Positions 1 through 7,278 of a DNA stretch of 9,641 bases are shown here, piece by piece. The notes under the pieces were generated by a model. It was given only the letters and a program-made list of their open reading frames with translations, was not told the DNA's origin and searched no databases. The stretch spans positions 1 to 9,641 of the forward strand of contig NZDU01000049.1 of assembly GCA_002688875.1 (NCBI GenBank), given 5' to 3'. Source of the stretch: Candidatus Pacearchaeota archaeon (GTDB lineage Archaea > Nanobdellota > Nanobdellia > Pacearchaeales > GW2011-AR1). Each line of letters begins with the position of its first letter. Within the stretch, counting starts at the first letter, position 1. Made by a program: the position numbers and the translations under genes.

Positions 1-1200
1 TTTGTCGGTGCTGTTTCAGTTAGTACTTCACCAGTAACATTAGATTCATTTGACTTAACTGGTTCTGATTATGATGGTGCTTATTATCAAATATTAATTA
101 AAACTAGTGGTGGTGAATATGAATTTGCAACAATTCACGTGGCGGCAAAACACGGAAACATAAGTCATACACAATATGGACATTTTTCTAGTTCTCAAGT
201 AGCAACATTTGATGCTGGATTTATAGGTACTACAATTAGTTTAACAGCAACCGGTGCCGCACCAGGAAATACTGCTTATGTGTATAAGTTAGGATTTGAT
301 ACAGCGGTAGCACAAGTTGATTCTAACAGAGGTGGTTATTATACATTATCACGTACACCAACTAATACAGATTATTTGTGGGTAACATATAATGGTGAAA
401 AATTAATAGCAGGTGTAACTTACAGTCTAAAAAATGATCAATTATACATACCAAGGTCATCGTATTCAAATGCAGATGTTATTACAGTAACATCAATATC
501 AACAACAAAAATAGAAGAAGCAATTGGGTATAGAATATTTAAAGACATGATTAATAGATATCATTATAAGAGAATTGCAGATGCTGGTAATACAAAATTA
601 GCAAAAGTACTTGATATTACAGATATAGAAATATTTGTAAATGATGCTTCAGTTTTACCTGAACCAGACCCTAATTTAAATGTACCTGGTATTATTTTTA
701 TTAATAATGAACGTATTACATACTTTATAAGAGATTTAAGTGAAAATAGTTTAGGACAAATTATGAGAGGTACTTTAGGAACAGGTGCTTTAAATACCTA
801 TGCAATAGGTACAGATGTAATTGATTCGGGTGCAAGTCAAACAATTCCAGGATATTCTGATACTACTACCATCTGTACACATACAGCAGATGGATTAACA
901 ACACAATTTTTATTGTTTGATGCTGATTCAACTACATTTATACCTTTAGCAAGTGGAAATGATTGTACTGTATTTGTTGGTGGTATAAAACAAACAAGTG
1001 GATTTAGTTTTGATGGATCAACAGCATATATTACATTTACAACTGCTCCAATTAGTGGAGGAAAAGTTGAAATAATAAGAAAAACAGGTAAAGTTTGGGT
1101 AAACCAAGGTACATCAACAGCAGGTGACGGAAAAGGATTGCAAGGGGCAACAGGACCAGAAGCAACATTCTTGCTTAATAACCCAACTAAACTACCTTAA
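1..1200 (+). CDS. Large modular tail/fibre structural protein, 3' part (5' end outside window)
   Basis: The reading frame is open from base 1 to the TAA at 1198-1200, giving 399 visible residues. The first in-frame start-like codon, GTG at 139, lies inside conserved sequence, so the gene begins left of the window. Visible residues about 5-105 resemble a beta-rich repeat found in large tail proteins of marine T4-like phages (a TQYG...TFDAGFIGTTISL-type pattern). Residues about 165-200 carry a GYRIFKDMINRYHYKR segment. Residues 205-262 match the common phage motif for a small beta domain, with IIFINNERITYF followed by IMRGTLGTG. Residues about 285-368 form a second module with VFVGGIKQ, TFTTAPISGGKVEI and a terminal VWV. 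Three Gly-X-Y triplets, GLQGATGPE, stand at residues 379-387 near the C-terminus. The role is probably a distal tail or fibre component. The family assignment is from memory of related phages, and the exact virion position is unknown. Confidence 0.8.
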   Translation, partial: FVGAVSVSTSPVTLDSFDLTGSDYDGAYYQILIKTSGGEYEFATIHVAAKHGNISHTQYGHFSSSQVATFDAGFIGTTISLTATGAAPGNTAYVYKLGFDTAVAQVDSNRGGYYTLSRTPTNTDYLWVTYNGEKLIAGVTYSLKNDQLYIPRSSYSNADVITVTSISTTKIEEAIGYRIFKDMINRYHYKRIADAGNTKLAKVLDITDIEIFVNDASVLPEPDPNLNVPGIIFINNERITYFIRDLSENSLGQIMRGTLGTGALNTYAIGTDVIDSGASQTIPGYSDTTTICTHTADGLTTQFLLFDADSTTFIPLASGNDCTVFVGGIKQTSGFSFDGSTAYITFTTAPISGGKVEIIRKTGKVWVNQGTSTAGDGKGLQGATGPEATFLLNNPTKLP

Positions 1201-1206
1201 TAAATA
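1199..1206 (+). promoter_or_regulatory. Putative T4-type late promoter box (AATAAATA)
   Basis: AATAAATA differs at one base from the T4 late consensus TATAAATA. It overlaps the stop codon of the upstream gene and lies 16 nt before the ATG at 1223. T4 late promoters need no -35 element, and none is visible. Near-matches also occur inside genes, so this rests mainly on position. Confidence 0.4.
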
Positions 1207-1222
1207 CATGATATAATAGCAT

Positions 1223-1885
1223 ATGACAGAACAACAAGATAAAAATATTAAAGAGCAACAAGAAACCCAAAAGAAACCTGATGAAAGTCAAGGCATTTTG
1301 ATTGAGGGTCATATTAAGATATTTGATCCAGAAACAGAAGAAGTTTTTGTAGATAAACGTAATGCTATTCATTATGAGAATTTTTCTGAAGCATTAGCAA
1401 AATCCATAGCAAATAGAACCGAAGGTTATATTGAAGAAATGCATTTTGGTAATGGAGGTACATCTGTTGATGCTACTGGGGTTATTACGTACTTAACATC
1501 TAATAATTCAGGCTCAAATGCCGCATTATATAATGAAACATACTATAAATCTATAAATGATTTATCGGCGGCAAATTCAGATACAACAAGAAATAAATTA
1601 GAAGTTAGGCATACATCAGGAAATGTATATTCAGATATTGTTTGTACTTGTTTATTAGATTATGGTGAACCTGCAGGGCAGTCAGCATTTGATAATACTA
1701 CAACATTTACAGATTCATACGTATTTGATGAATTAGCATTATATGGATATTCAGATACTGGTGCAGGATTAGGTAAATTGTTAACACACGTGATTTTTCA
1801 TCCTGTGCAAAAATCGTTAAACAGATTAATTCAAATAGATTATACAGTAAGAGTACAGTCTTTAACCAACTTCGTGGAATCATAA
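1223..1885 (+). CDS. Conserved T4-like marine phage virion protein
   Basis: This 220-residue protein has a charged, Gln/Lys/Glu-rich leader (residues 1-23) that is probably flexible. A compact domain follows, with GHIKIFDPETEEVFVDKRNA (29-48), the pattern FGNGGTSVDATGVITYLT (75-92), VFDELALYGY (167-176) and THVIFHPVQKSLNR (188-201), then a terminal beta strand, IDYTVRVQ. I recognise this combination from structural proteins encoded near tail fibres in marine T4-like phages, but I know of no defined function. No signal peptide or membrane segment is visible. The ATG at 1223 has no Shine-Dalgarno sequence upstream and sits behind a late-promoter-like box. The next start to the right is separated by only 23 bp. 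A baseplate- or fibre-associated role is inferred from the neighbours only. Confidence 0.8.
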   Translation: MTEQQDKNIKEQQETQKKPDESQGILIEGHIKIFDPETEEVFVDKRNAIHYENFSEALAKSIANRTEGYIEEMHFGNGGTSVDATGVITYLTSNNSGSNAALYNETYYKSINDLSAANSDTTRNKLEVRHTSGNVYSDIVCTCLLDYGEPAGQSAFDNTTTFTDSYVFDELALYGYSDTGAGLGKLLTHVIFHPVQKSLNRLIQIDYTVRVQSLTNFVES

Positions 1886-1890
1886 GGAGC

Positions 1891-1898
1891 GATAAATA
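1891..1898 (+). promoter_or_regulatory. Putative T4-type late promoter box (GATAAATA)
   Basis: GATAAATA has one mismatch to TATAAATA and lies in the 23-bp gap before the first fibre gene, 10 nt before its ATG. An AAGGAG (1884-1889) precedes the box, about 19 nt from the ATG. That is too far for normal Shine-Dalgarno use, and it would be missing from a transcript started at this box. Confidence 0.5.
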
Positions 1899-1908
1899 GT
1901 AAAAAGAT

Positions 1909-3711
1909 ATGGCATATACAATTAACAAAACAGACGGCACAATACTAGCCACAGTAAACGATGGAGTACTTGATACTACATCATCTTTATCGCTGATTGG
2001 TAGAAACTATCAATCTTATGGTGAAGCATTTAATGAAGATCTAATTAAGTTATTAGAAAATTCATCATCTGCTACAGCACCATCATCACCTATAGAAGGT
2101 GAACTTTGGTGGGATAAAACAAATGATAGATTAAAAGTTTACACAGGCGTTGCTTGGGTAAATGTGGGTGTAGAAAGTTCAGCAACAACACCTAGTACAG
2201 GATTATCTACTGGTATGCTTTGGAACGATATTACAAATGATCAATTGTATATGTACGATGGATCAGCATTTGATTTAATTGGTCCAATTTATTCAACAGC
2301 AGATGGTGTAGCAGGTGAACAACAAGATTCTATTACAGATAATCTTACAGCAACTCAAAAAGTTGTTGGTATGTATAATAAAGGTACACGATGGGCAATT
2401 AATTCTACAACAGCATTTACGGCCGCGGCAACACCATCAAACTTTCCATCTGCTTCAATAGGACTTGGTCTTAATTTAGCAGTAGGATATAAGATACACG
2501 GCACAGCCACAAATGCTGATACACTAGATGATATAGATAGTACATCATTTTTAAGATCAGATGCCAATGATACTACATCAGGAACATTAGGAGTTCTTAA
2601 TGACACAGGACTTGCAGTAGGTGTTGATTCAGATTTTACTATATCAGTTTCAGGATCAGATGTAACAGTTAAAAATACTACTTCAAATGGTGATATGAAA
2701 TTTAATGTTAATGATGGTGGATCAGATACCGTAGCATTAACAATCGATGGTGCAACTTCAGATGTTGTAGTACATGGTAATTTGCAAGTTAAAGGTACAA
2801 CTACATCTGTAGAAACAACTAATATGACAGTGGAAGATCCACTGTTAGAATTAAACAGAAGTTCATCAGGTGCTGACGTTGATGCAGGAATTTATATTCA
2901 ACGTGGAACAAATAATGCCGCAATTCTTTATTGGAACGAAGGTGAAGATAAGTTCAAAGCAGTAACTTCAACTTCAGCGGCAACAGTAACAACAGTGGTA
3001 GATACTGCTCTTGCAGATTTTGCCGTAAAAGATTTTACAGCAAATAGTCTTACACTTACAACAGATTTATCAGTAGCAAATGGTGGAACAGGAGCCTCAA
3101 CGTTAACTGATAACTCAGTACTAACAGGAACAGGTACTTCGGCTATTACAGCAGAAGGAAATTTAACTTTTAACGGTTCAACATTTGCAGTAACAGGGGC
3201 GGCAACAGTATCTGGATTATTAACAACTGCTACATTAGAAGTAACTAATTTAGGATTTGCTGATTCGTCTATTACTGTTACAGGTATTTCAACAGATGGA
3301 GCATTAGGTGGTGATGCAAATGGTGTTTACACAAATGCATCTAATAGTTTATTAGTAACAGAAGAAGCAGTTAAAAGGTATGTAGATAAAGCAAAAGATC
3401 TTTATTTTGCTTTAGATGTTACAGGATTAAACCAAACAGCAGGTGCAGGAGTATCAGGTTCAGTAGCAGAGTTGTTAGGTATCATGGCTCCAGTGGCGAA
3501 TTTTACTCCACTTACAAAAGCATACGTGGCTGGGTTTACAGCAACCGCAGATACTATTGGAACAACAACAACAAATATTAGTATTTCAATTGGTACTTCA
3601 GTAGCAGTAGTAACTGGTGTAACGGCAACAGTAGCAAATCCAACAAGAAACAACGATTTATTGTATAGAGTAAACTCAGGTGGAACAGCATGGGAGTATG
3701 TGTCAGGATAA
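1909..3711 (+). CDS. Tail fibre-like protein, paralogue 1
   Basis: This 600-residue protein is rich in Thr, Ser, Gly, Ala and Asp, with few Cys or Lys, as expected for a trimeric beta-rich fibre. Residues 1-55 are the attachment-like start (MAYTINKTDGTILATV...), shared with the second fibre gene in this window. Two short tandem repeats follow, residues 64-87 and 102-125, of the form G-x-LW-x-D...L-x-x-Y-x-G...G. The core at 213-297 is about 80% identical to the paralogue. Residues 302-335 have TNMTVEDPLLEL followed by IYIQRG, a pattern frequent in marine phage fibres. At 388-415 the sequence VANGGTGASTLTDNSVLTGT is a widespread phage fibre motif. The C-terminal part from about 495 is unlike the paralogue and is probably the receptor-facing tip. 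The stop overlaps the next gene's ATG (TAATG). The exact receptor is unknown. Confidence 0.85.
   Translation: MAYTINKTDGTILATVNDGVLDTTSSLSLIGRNYQSYGEAFNEDLIKLLENSSSATAPSSPIEGELWWDKTNDRLKVYTGVAWVNVGVESSATTPSTGLSTGMLWNDITNDQLYMYDGSAFDLIGPIYSTADGVAGEQQDSITDNLTATQKVVGMYNKGTRWAINSTTAFTAAATPSNFPSASIGLGLNLAVGYKIHGTATNADTLDDIDSTSFLRSDANDTTSGTLGVLNDTGLAVGVDSDFTISVSGSDVTVKNTTSNGDMKFNVNDGGSDTVALTIDGATSDVVVHGNLQVKGTTTSVETTNMTVEDPLLELNRSSSGADVDAGIYIQRGTNNAAILYWNEGEDKFKAVTSTSAATVTTVVDTALADFAVKDFTANSLTLTTDLSVANGGTGASTLTDNSVLTGTGTSAITAEGNLTFNGSTFAVTGAATVSGLLTTATLEVTNLGFADSSITVTGISTDGALGGDANGVYTNASNSLLVTEEAVKRYVDKAKDLYFALDVTGLNQTAGAGVSGSVAELLGIMAPVANFTPLTKAYVAGFTATADTIGTTTTNISISIGTSVAVVTGVTATVANPTRNNDLLYRVNSGGTAWEYVSG
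2545..2799 (+). repeat. Diverged repeat, copy 1 (shared fibre core)
   Basis: This stretch encodes residues 213-297 of the first fibre. It aligns without gaps to 5348-5602 in the second fibre, with 68 of 85 residues identical by my count. Its first 22 residues are identical in both, although the 60 bases at 2551-2610 and 5354-5413 differ at eight positions, all silent. Confidence 0.85.
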
Positions 3712-4214
3712 TGTATAATCAAATAGAAAACTATATGACTAACGTAGATGAAGTTATGGACTTGATTCACAAGTATCAATATTTGTTTAAGAAACGTGAT
3801 GGTGCAAAAACATTTTACACCAGATATGGTAATGCTTCTCTTAAACAAATATATCATTATGATATGCCAGAAGAATTAACAGAAGCAATATTTAAAACTA
3901 TTCCAATTAAATGGACTGATAGATTAAATTATTGTGTTAACAAATATGAAGCAGGTGATCATATTCCAAAGCATAAAGAGAGTGATGGGTCGTATTGGAT
4001 GTTTAAGTTAATATTTTTGCAATCTGATAAACCTCACTTTAAATATTGGGATGAACAAGATGAAGAGCACTTGGTTGAAGAAAAACCAGGAGCATCGTTT
4101 AATATGCATTTAGGAACACTTCATGCAGTTACTGAAGTTGGACAAAATGAAAAACCAAAATACAGTATTGTTATCATGCAAGGACTTGATATGCATCAAA
4201 GGAAGGTAGCATAA
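3711..4214 (+). CDS. 2OG-Fe(II) oxygenase (prolyl hydroxylase-like)
   Basis: This 167-residue protein is the size of a minimal double-stranded beta-helix dioxygenase. Enzymes of this superfamily use Fe(II), O2 and 2-oxoglutarate to hydroxylate a protein or small-molecule substrate. The pattern YxxGxxxxxHxE spans residues 79-90, giving H88 and E90 as the first two iron ligands. The third ligand is likely H138 in GTLHAV, and K150 (KPKYSIV) is a candidate for 2-oxoglutarate binding where many relatives have Arg. The acidic ligand is Glu instead of the usual Asp. I chose the ATG at 3711 because it overlaps the fibre stop as TAATG behind AGGA (3705-3708). A GTG at 3690 would extend the protein by seven residues into the fibre gene, and ATG 3735 is a weaker alternative. 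The gene sits directly between two fibre genes, so a virion protein substrate is plausible but unproven. Confidence 0.8.
   Translation: MYNQIENYMTNVDEVMDLIHKYQYLFKKRDGAKTFYTRYGNASLKQIYHYDMPEELTEAIFKTIPIKWTDRLNYCVNKYEAGDHIPKHKESDGSYWMFKLIFLQSDKPHFKYWDEQDEEHLVEEKPGASFNMHLGTLHAVTEVGQNEKPKYSIVIMQGLDMHQRKVA
4198..4206 (+). promoter_or_regulatory. Ribosome binding site for the gene at 4214
   Basis: AAAGGAAGG lies 7 nt before the ATG at 4214, inside the end of the oxygenase gene. With the TAATG junction it points to coupled translation. Confidence 0.6.
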
Positions 4215-4690
4215 TGGCAACAGAAAAGAAAACATTTTTATTCAATGCAAAGAATGGTGTAATGACTGCCAATCTTACTGAAACATTGAAAAATGCTCCA
4301 GACATAATGAATAATTTAGATTTAACCAAATTTAAAGTTAAAGAAGTTGAGTTTGATAACACTACTCATTATTGGGATGGTGATCATGATAGTGGTTCAG
4401 TAAAACCAATGCATGACAAAACAATTATTAGAGAAGCAGAAGTTATTCATAGTGCAAATATACGTGTTCTGGAAGCATTTCCATTGCACAAACAACTAAA
4501 CATTATTATTGAAATGCTTGATCAATCAGACATTCCTAATACTGAAAAATTTACAAAGTTAAAAGATCACGTAAAAGCAATTAAAGAAGAAACTAAAGAG
4601 CAAAAGAAAGTTTATGCTGAAGACCCAGCATTTGAGTATGTTAGCATGGATGAAGAAATTGCAAAAGCAAACAAAGTTACGGATTTATAA
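4214..4690 (+). CDS. Small unrecognised protein between fibre genes; possible fibre assembly factor
   Basis: I do not recognise this 158-residue protein securely. It is soluble-looking and charged. An N-terminal beta-like part (residues 1-50) is followed by an acidic/His patch, HYWDGDHD (52-59), and an IREAEVIHSANIRVLE segment (72-87). A long, probably helical stretch, residues about 90-135, ends in a Lys/Glu-rich run (KAIKEETKEQKK). The helical C-terminus and the position immediately before a fibre gene recall the small assembly chaperones that often sit beside phage fibre genes, but there is no diagnostic motif. Its ATG overlaps the oxygenase stop (TAATG) and has a good Shine-Dalgarno sequence, so it is probably co-translated with the oxygenase. 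A partner or adaptor of the oxygenase is an alternative. Confidence 0.6.
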   Translation: MATEKKTFLFNAKNGVMTANLTETLKNAPDIMNNLDLTKFKVKEVEFDNTTHYWDGDHDSGSVKPMHDKTIIREAEVIHSANIRVLEAFPLHKQLNIIIEMLDQSDIPNTEKFTKLKDHVKAIKEETKEQKKVYAEDPAFEYVSMDEEIAKANKVTDL

Positions 4691-4693
4691 ATA
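4686..4693 (+). promoter_or_regulatory. T4-type late promoter box (TATAAATA, perfect match)
   Basis: TATAAATA matches the T4 late promoter consensus at all eight positions. It overlaps the stop of the upstream gene (TAA at 4688-4690) and ends 6 nt before the ATG at 4700. Initiation at the usual distance would put the transcript start at, or one base before, the start codon. Confidence 0.65.
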
Positions 4694-4699
4694 TAGTAT

Positions 4700-6259
4700 A
4701 TGGCATATTCAATTAATAAAACAGACGGAACGGTAGTAGCCACAGTAGCAGATGGTACTTTAGATACTGCATCAACATCATTATCACTAATAGGTAAAAA
4801 CTATGCAGGATATGGTGAAGTTTTGAATGAAAATCAAATTAGAATAATTGAAAATTTTGCTAATACGTCTTCAAATACACCAACTGCTCCATTAAAAGGG
4901 CAAATTTGGTATAACACTACAGCAAATCAATTACAAGTTTACAATGGATCATCATTTAAATCTGTAAGTGGTGCCAATGTTGCATCTGCAGAACCAACAA
5001 ATACAGCACAAGGTGATCTGTGGTACGATTCAGGTAATGGTCAATTATATGTTTACAATGGTACATCATTTACGTTAGTAGGACCACAAACTACATCAGG
5101 AACAGGTGTAACAGGATCTGTATCAACAACAATTACAGATTCAGATGGTGTTGATAGAACAGTATTACAATTTAAAGTAGCAGATATAATTGTTGCAATG
5201 TTATCATCTGTGGAATTTACACCACAAACTGCGATATCAGGTTTTTCACTTGTATCTAAGGGATTTGATTTATCAACAGCAGTTACAGGTAATAAATTTG
5301 TTGGAACTTCTACAGATTCAGATGGATTAGGTGGGGTATCAGCGGCATCATTTTTAAGATCAGATGCAAATGATACTACTTCAGGTACATTAGGTGTATT
5401 AAATGATACAGGATTTACATTAGGTGTTGATTCTGACTTTAAAATGTCACAATCTGGTAGTGATACAACATTAAAAAATGTTACATCAAATGGAGATATA
5501 ATTTTTAATGTAAATGACGGTGGTTCAGATACAGTAGCACTTACAATTGATGGTGCAACAGCAGGTGTTGTAGTAGCAGGTGATTTAACAGTTGCTGGAA
5601 CTTTAATAACAAGTGGTTCTGTACAAAATATTAATGTAACAAATTTAAACGTACAAGATCCACTTATTGTATTAGGTAGCGGATCAACTAACACAACAGC
5701 AACTGATAAGGGATTAATTATGGATAGAGGTGTTGACTCTAATGCGGCATTTATTTGGGATGAATCTGCAGATGAGTTTGCTTGTATCACAACAACTGAA
5801 GATGGAACTACAGCAGGAAATGTTACTATTTCAGGATACGCAACAATACACGCAACAGCCACAGCGGCAAATTATTCGGATTTAGCAGAACGTTATCATG
5901 GTCCAGGTAACCTTGAACCAGGTGATGTAGTTAATATTGGTGGAGATAATGAAATCCGAAAAACTGAATCTAATGAACATGATTGCTTTGGAGTAATATC
6001 TACACAACCAGCAGTACAAATGAATGCTGACGCAGGAGACGATGGATCACATCCTTATGTAGCACTAGCAGGCCGTGTTCCGTGTAAAGTAGAAGGTAAT
6101 GTAGGTAAAGGACAACGGTTAATTCCAGGTGATACACCAGGAACTGCCAAAGGAGCAGATGTCCGAGATTTAACAATAACTAATATTGTAGGTAGATCTT
6201 TAGAAACTAAAATAACTGAAGACATTTCAATAGTAGAAATTGTCGTAGGAAAAGTATAA
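4700..6259 (+). CDS. Tail fibre-like protein, paralogue 2, with C-terminal self-processing-like domain
   Basis: This 519-residue protein is a paralogue of the fibre at 1909-3711. It shares the start (MAYSINKTDGTVVATV), two GxxWYD/N...L-x-V-Y-N-G repeats at about 67-91 and 105-128, and the core at 217-301. Residues 313-343 carry VTNLNVQDPLIVLG and LIMDRG, typical of marine phage fibres. The C-terminus differs completely. From about 388, ATAANYSDLAERYH opens a 130-residue domain with EPGDVVNIGGDNEIRKT (406-422), CFGVISTQPAV (429-439), VALAGRVPCKVEGNVGKGQR (454-473) and a last strand, SIVEIVVGKV. This layout resembles the C-terminal peptidase G2/intramolecular chaperone-type domains of other phage appendage proteins. 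Some of those help trimerisation and then cleave themselves; whether this one cleaves is not visible. There is no Shine-Dalgarno sequence before the ATG, only a perfect late promoter box. Confidence 0.85.
   Translation: MAYSINKTDGTVVATVADGTLDTASTSLSLIGKNYAGYGEVLNENQIRIIENFANTSSNTPTAPLKGQIWYNTTANQLQVYNGSSFKSVSGANVASAEPTNTAQGDLWYDSGNGQLYVYNGTSFTLVGPQTTSGTGVTGSVSTTITDSDGVDRTVLQFKVADIIVAMLSSVEFTPQTAISGFSLVSKGFDLSTAVTGNKFVGTSTDSDGLGGVSAASFLRSDANDTTSGTLGVLNDTGFTLGVDSDFKMSQSGSDTTLKNVTSNGDIIFNVNDGGSDTVALTIDGATAGVVVAGDLTVAGTLITSGSVQNINVTNLNVQDPLIVLGSGSTNTTATDKGLIMDRGVDSNAAFIWDESADEFACITTTEDGTTAGNVTISGYATIHATATAANYSDLAERYHGPGNLEPGDVVNIGGDNEIRKTESNEHDCFGVISTQPAVQMNADAGDDGSHPYVALAGRVPCKVEGNVGKGQRLIPGDTPGTAKGADVRDLTITNIVGRSLETKITEDISIVEIVVGKV
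5348..5602 (+). repeat. Diverged repeat, copy 2 (shared fibre core)
   Basis: This stretch encodes residues 217-301 of the second fibre and aligns without gaps to 2545-2799. Most base differences that I checked closely (5354-5413) are silent, which indicates an old duplication kept under protein-level constraint. Confidence 0.85.
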
Positions 6260-6262
6260 AAA
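6255..6262 (+). promoter_or_regulatory. Weak late-promoter-like box (TATAAAAA)
   Basis: TATAAAAA has one mismatch to TATAAATA and overlaps the fibre stop codon, 26 nt before the ATG at 6289. The stretch is generally A-rich, so chance is a real alternative. Unlike at the other boxes, a good Shine-Dalgarno sequence follows. Confidence 0.3.
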
Positions 6263-6271
6263 AAGAAAACA

Positions 6272-6277
6272 AAGGGG
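6272..6277 (+). promoter_or_regulatory. Ribosome binding site for the gene at 6289
   Basis: AAGGGG lies 11 nt before ATG 6289 and 3 nt before ATG 6281. The second ATG opens only a three-codon frame (Met-Asn-Gln-stop, 6281-6292) that overlaps the true start. The site therefore supports 6289 and raises the possibility of a minicistron. Confidence 0.5.
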
Positions 6278-6288
6278 ACAATGAATCA

Positions 6289-7278
6289 ATGAGTTATGCC
6301 GCAGGCCAAACAATATTAGACGACGAATATAATTTATTTGCTACAGGTAATACAGCAGGTACAGGTGATACTAGTGTTGCTTCAATCAATACGATTTGGG
6401 GACAAGGTACAGGTGATGCTGGCTGGGGACAATCAAATACTGTAGCGGCAGTATCCGCCGGATCGGCTATTACTGCAACACAATGGACTACATTACTTGC
6501 TAGATTAAATTCTATTAGACAACATCAAGGAACATCAATTAATATATCTTCGTTTTCAGTGGCGGCTGGTGCGGCTATTGAAGCAATTGCTAACCTTTCT
6601 ACAGATATTACTACATTGTATACTGCTAGAGCGGCGGCATCGTCTTCAGTAACAGAAGCAACAGGTGGTACAGAAGATTATACAGCATCTTGGAATGGTA
6701 CTATTACAGGAACAACTTCAGTAACATTTGCTGGTGGTGATGAAGCAAGATACTTTTTTAATGCAGGTGGATACATTAAATTGAATCCAAGTTTAAATGA
6801 TAACTCAGGCAGAAACGCACAATGGAAATATTTGTTAGATGAAGTTGGTGATTTAAAACTTCTTCATACAACATTTACAAGAACATTTTCAAATCAAAGT
6901 TCAGGATATGGTGCTGGTGGTGATAATAGTCCAACTACACATTTAACAACTACTGGATATTATGATTTAACAAACTCTTCAGATACAACAATGTTTAAAT
7001 ATACAATTGATGATGCATTTGGATATGGAAACTATAGAGCAAATTATTATTTGGTGAAAATGAATCCAGGTGCAGATCATGCCGATGGTAGAGGTAACAA
7101 TGGTTCTGTTATTACAATTAAACAGATATTTGCAGATGATCACACAAACGCACAAGACACAAGTGTTACAGGTGATATTGATGGAACGGTAACAGTGGGT
7201 AAACCAAATACAACATACTTGAATAATGATGCAATTGGTACAGTAACTATTTCATCTACTTCTTGGGCCGCTTCTTAA
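6289..7278 (+). CDS. Virion structural protein (tail/fibre-associated)
   Basis: This 329-residue protein is rich in Gly, Thr, Ala and Ser. Its N-terminal module, residues 1-85, has GQTILDDEYN, a WGQGTGDAGWGQ segment (37-48), VSAGSAITATQW (55-66) and LLARLNSIRQHQG (69-81). The middle (about 85-130) looks helical and Ala-rich. Residues 145-165 read VTFAGGDEARYFFNAGGYIKL, close to an ARYFFNAGG motif I know from many phage virion proteins, followed by W179 in QWKYLL. The C-terminal half is beta-like, with TTGYYDLT (221-228), NYYLVKMNPG (252-261) and ITIKQIFADDH (275-285). It is most likely a tail or fibre-tip component made with the fibres upstream. Its precise place in the particle is unknown. 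Confidence 0.8.
   Translation: MSYAAGQTILDDEYNLFATGNTAGTGDTSVASINTIWGQGTGDAGWGQSNTVAAVSAGSAITATQWTTLLARLNSIRQHQGTSINISSFSVAAGAAIEAIANLSTDITTLYTARAAASSSVTEATGGTEDYTASWNGTITGTTSVTFAGGDEARYFFNAGGYIKLNPSLNDNSGRNAQWKYLLDEVGDLKLLHTTFTRTFSNQSSGYGAGGDNSPTTHLTTTGYYDLTNSSDTTMFKYTIDDAFGYGNYRANYYLVKMNPGADHADGRGNNGSVITIKQIFADDHTNAQDTSVTGDIDGTVTVGKPNTTYLNNDAIGTVTISSTSWAAS

Noticed and set aside
139..141. GTG as the start of the leftmost gene
   Set aside because: The frame is open upstream to base 1, and conserved-looking fibre sequence continues across it. There is no ribosome site.
1212..1217. Sigma70-type TATAAT before the gene at 1223
   Set aside because: A start site from this box would fall at or inside the start codon, and no -35 element is at the right distance.
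1544..1559. Tandem TATAAATC and TATAAATG late-promoter-like boxes
   Set aside because: They lie inside a coding region far from any start codon, and each lacks the final A; likely chance in AT-rich DNA.
3690..3692. GTG start for the oxygenase
   Set aside because: It would overlap the fibre gene by 22 bp with no ribosome site; the TAATG junction at 3709-3713 is a better start.
3402..3857. Minus-strand frame of 151 codons
   Set aside because: It spans the fibre-oxygenase junction antisense to two well-supported genes and reads as a shadow of them.
5053..5862. Long open frame of 269 codons on the minus strand
   Set aside because: It lies wholly inside the second fibre gene. Its composition mirrors the Thr/Ser-rich coding strand, and it shows no domain and no ribosome site.
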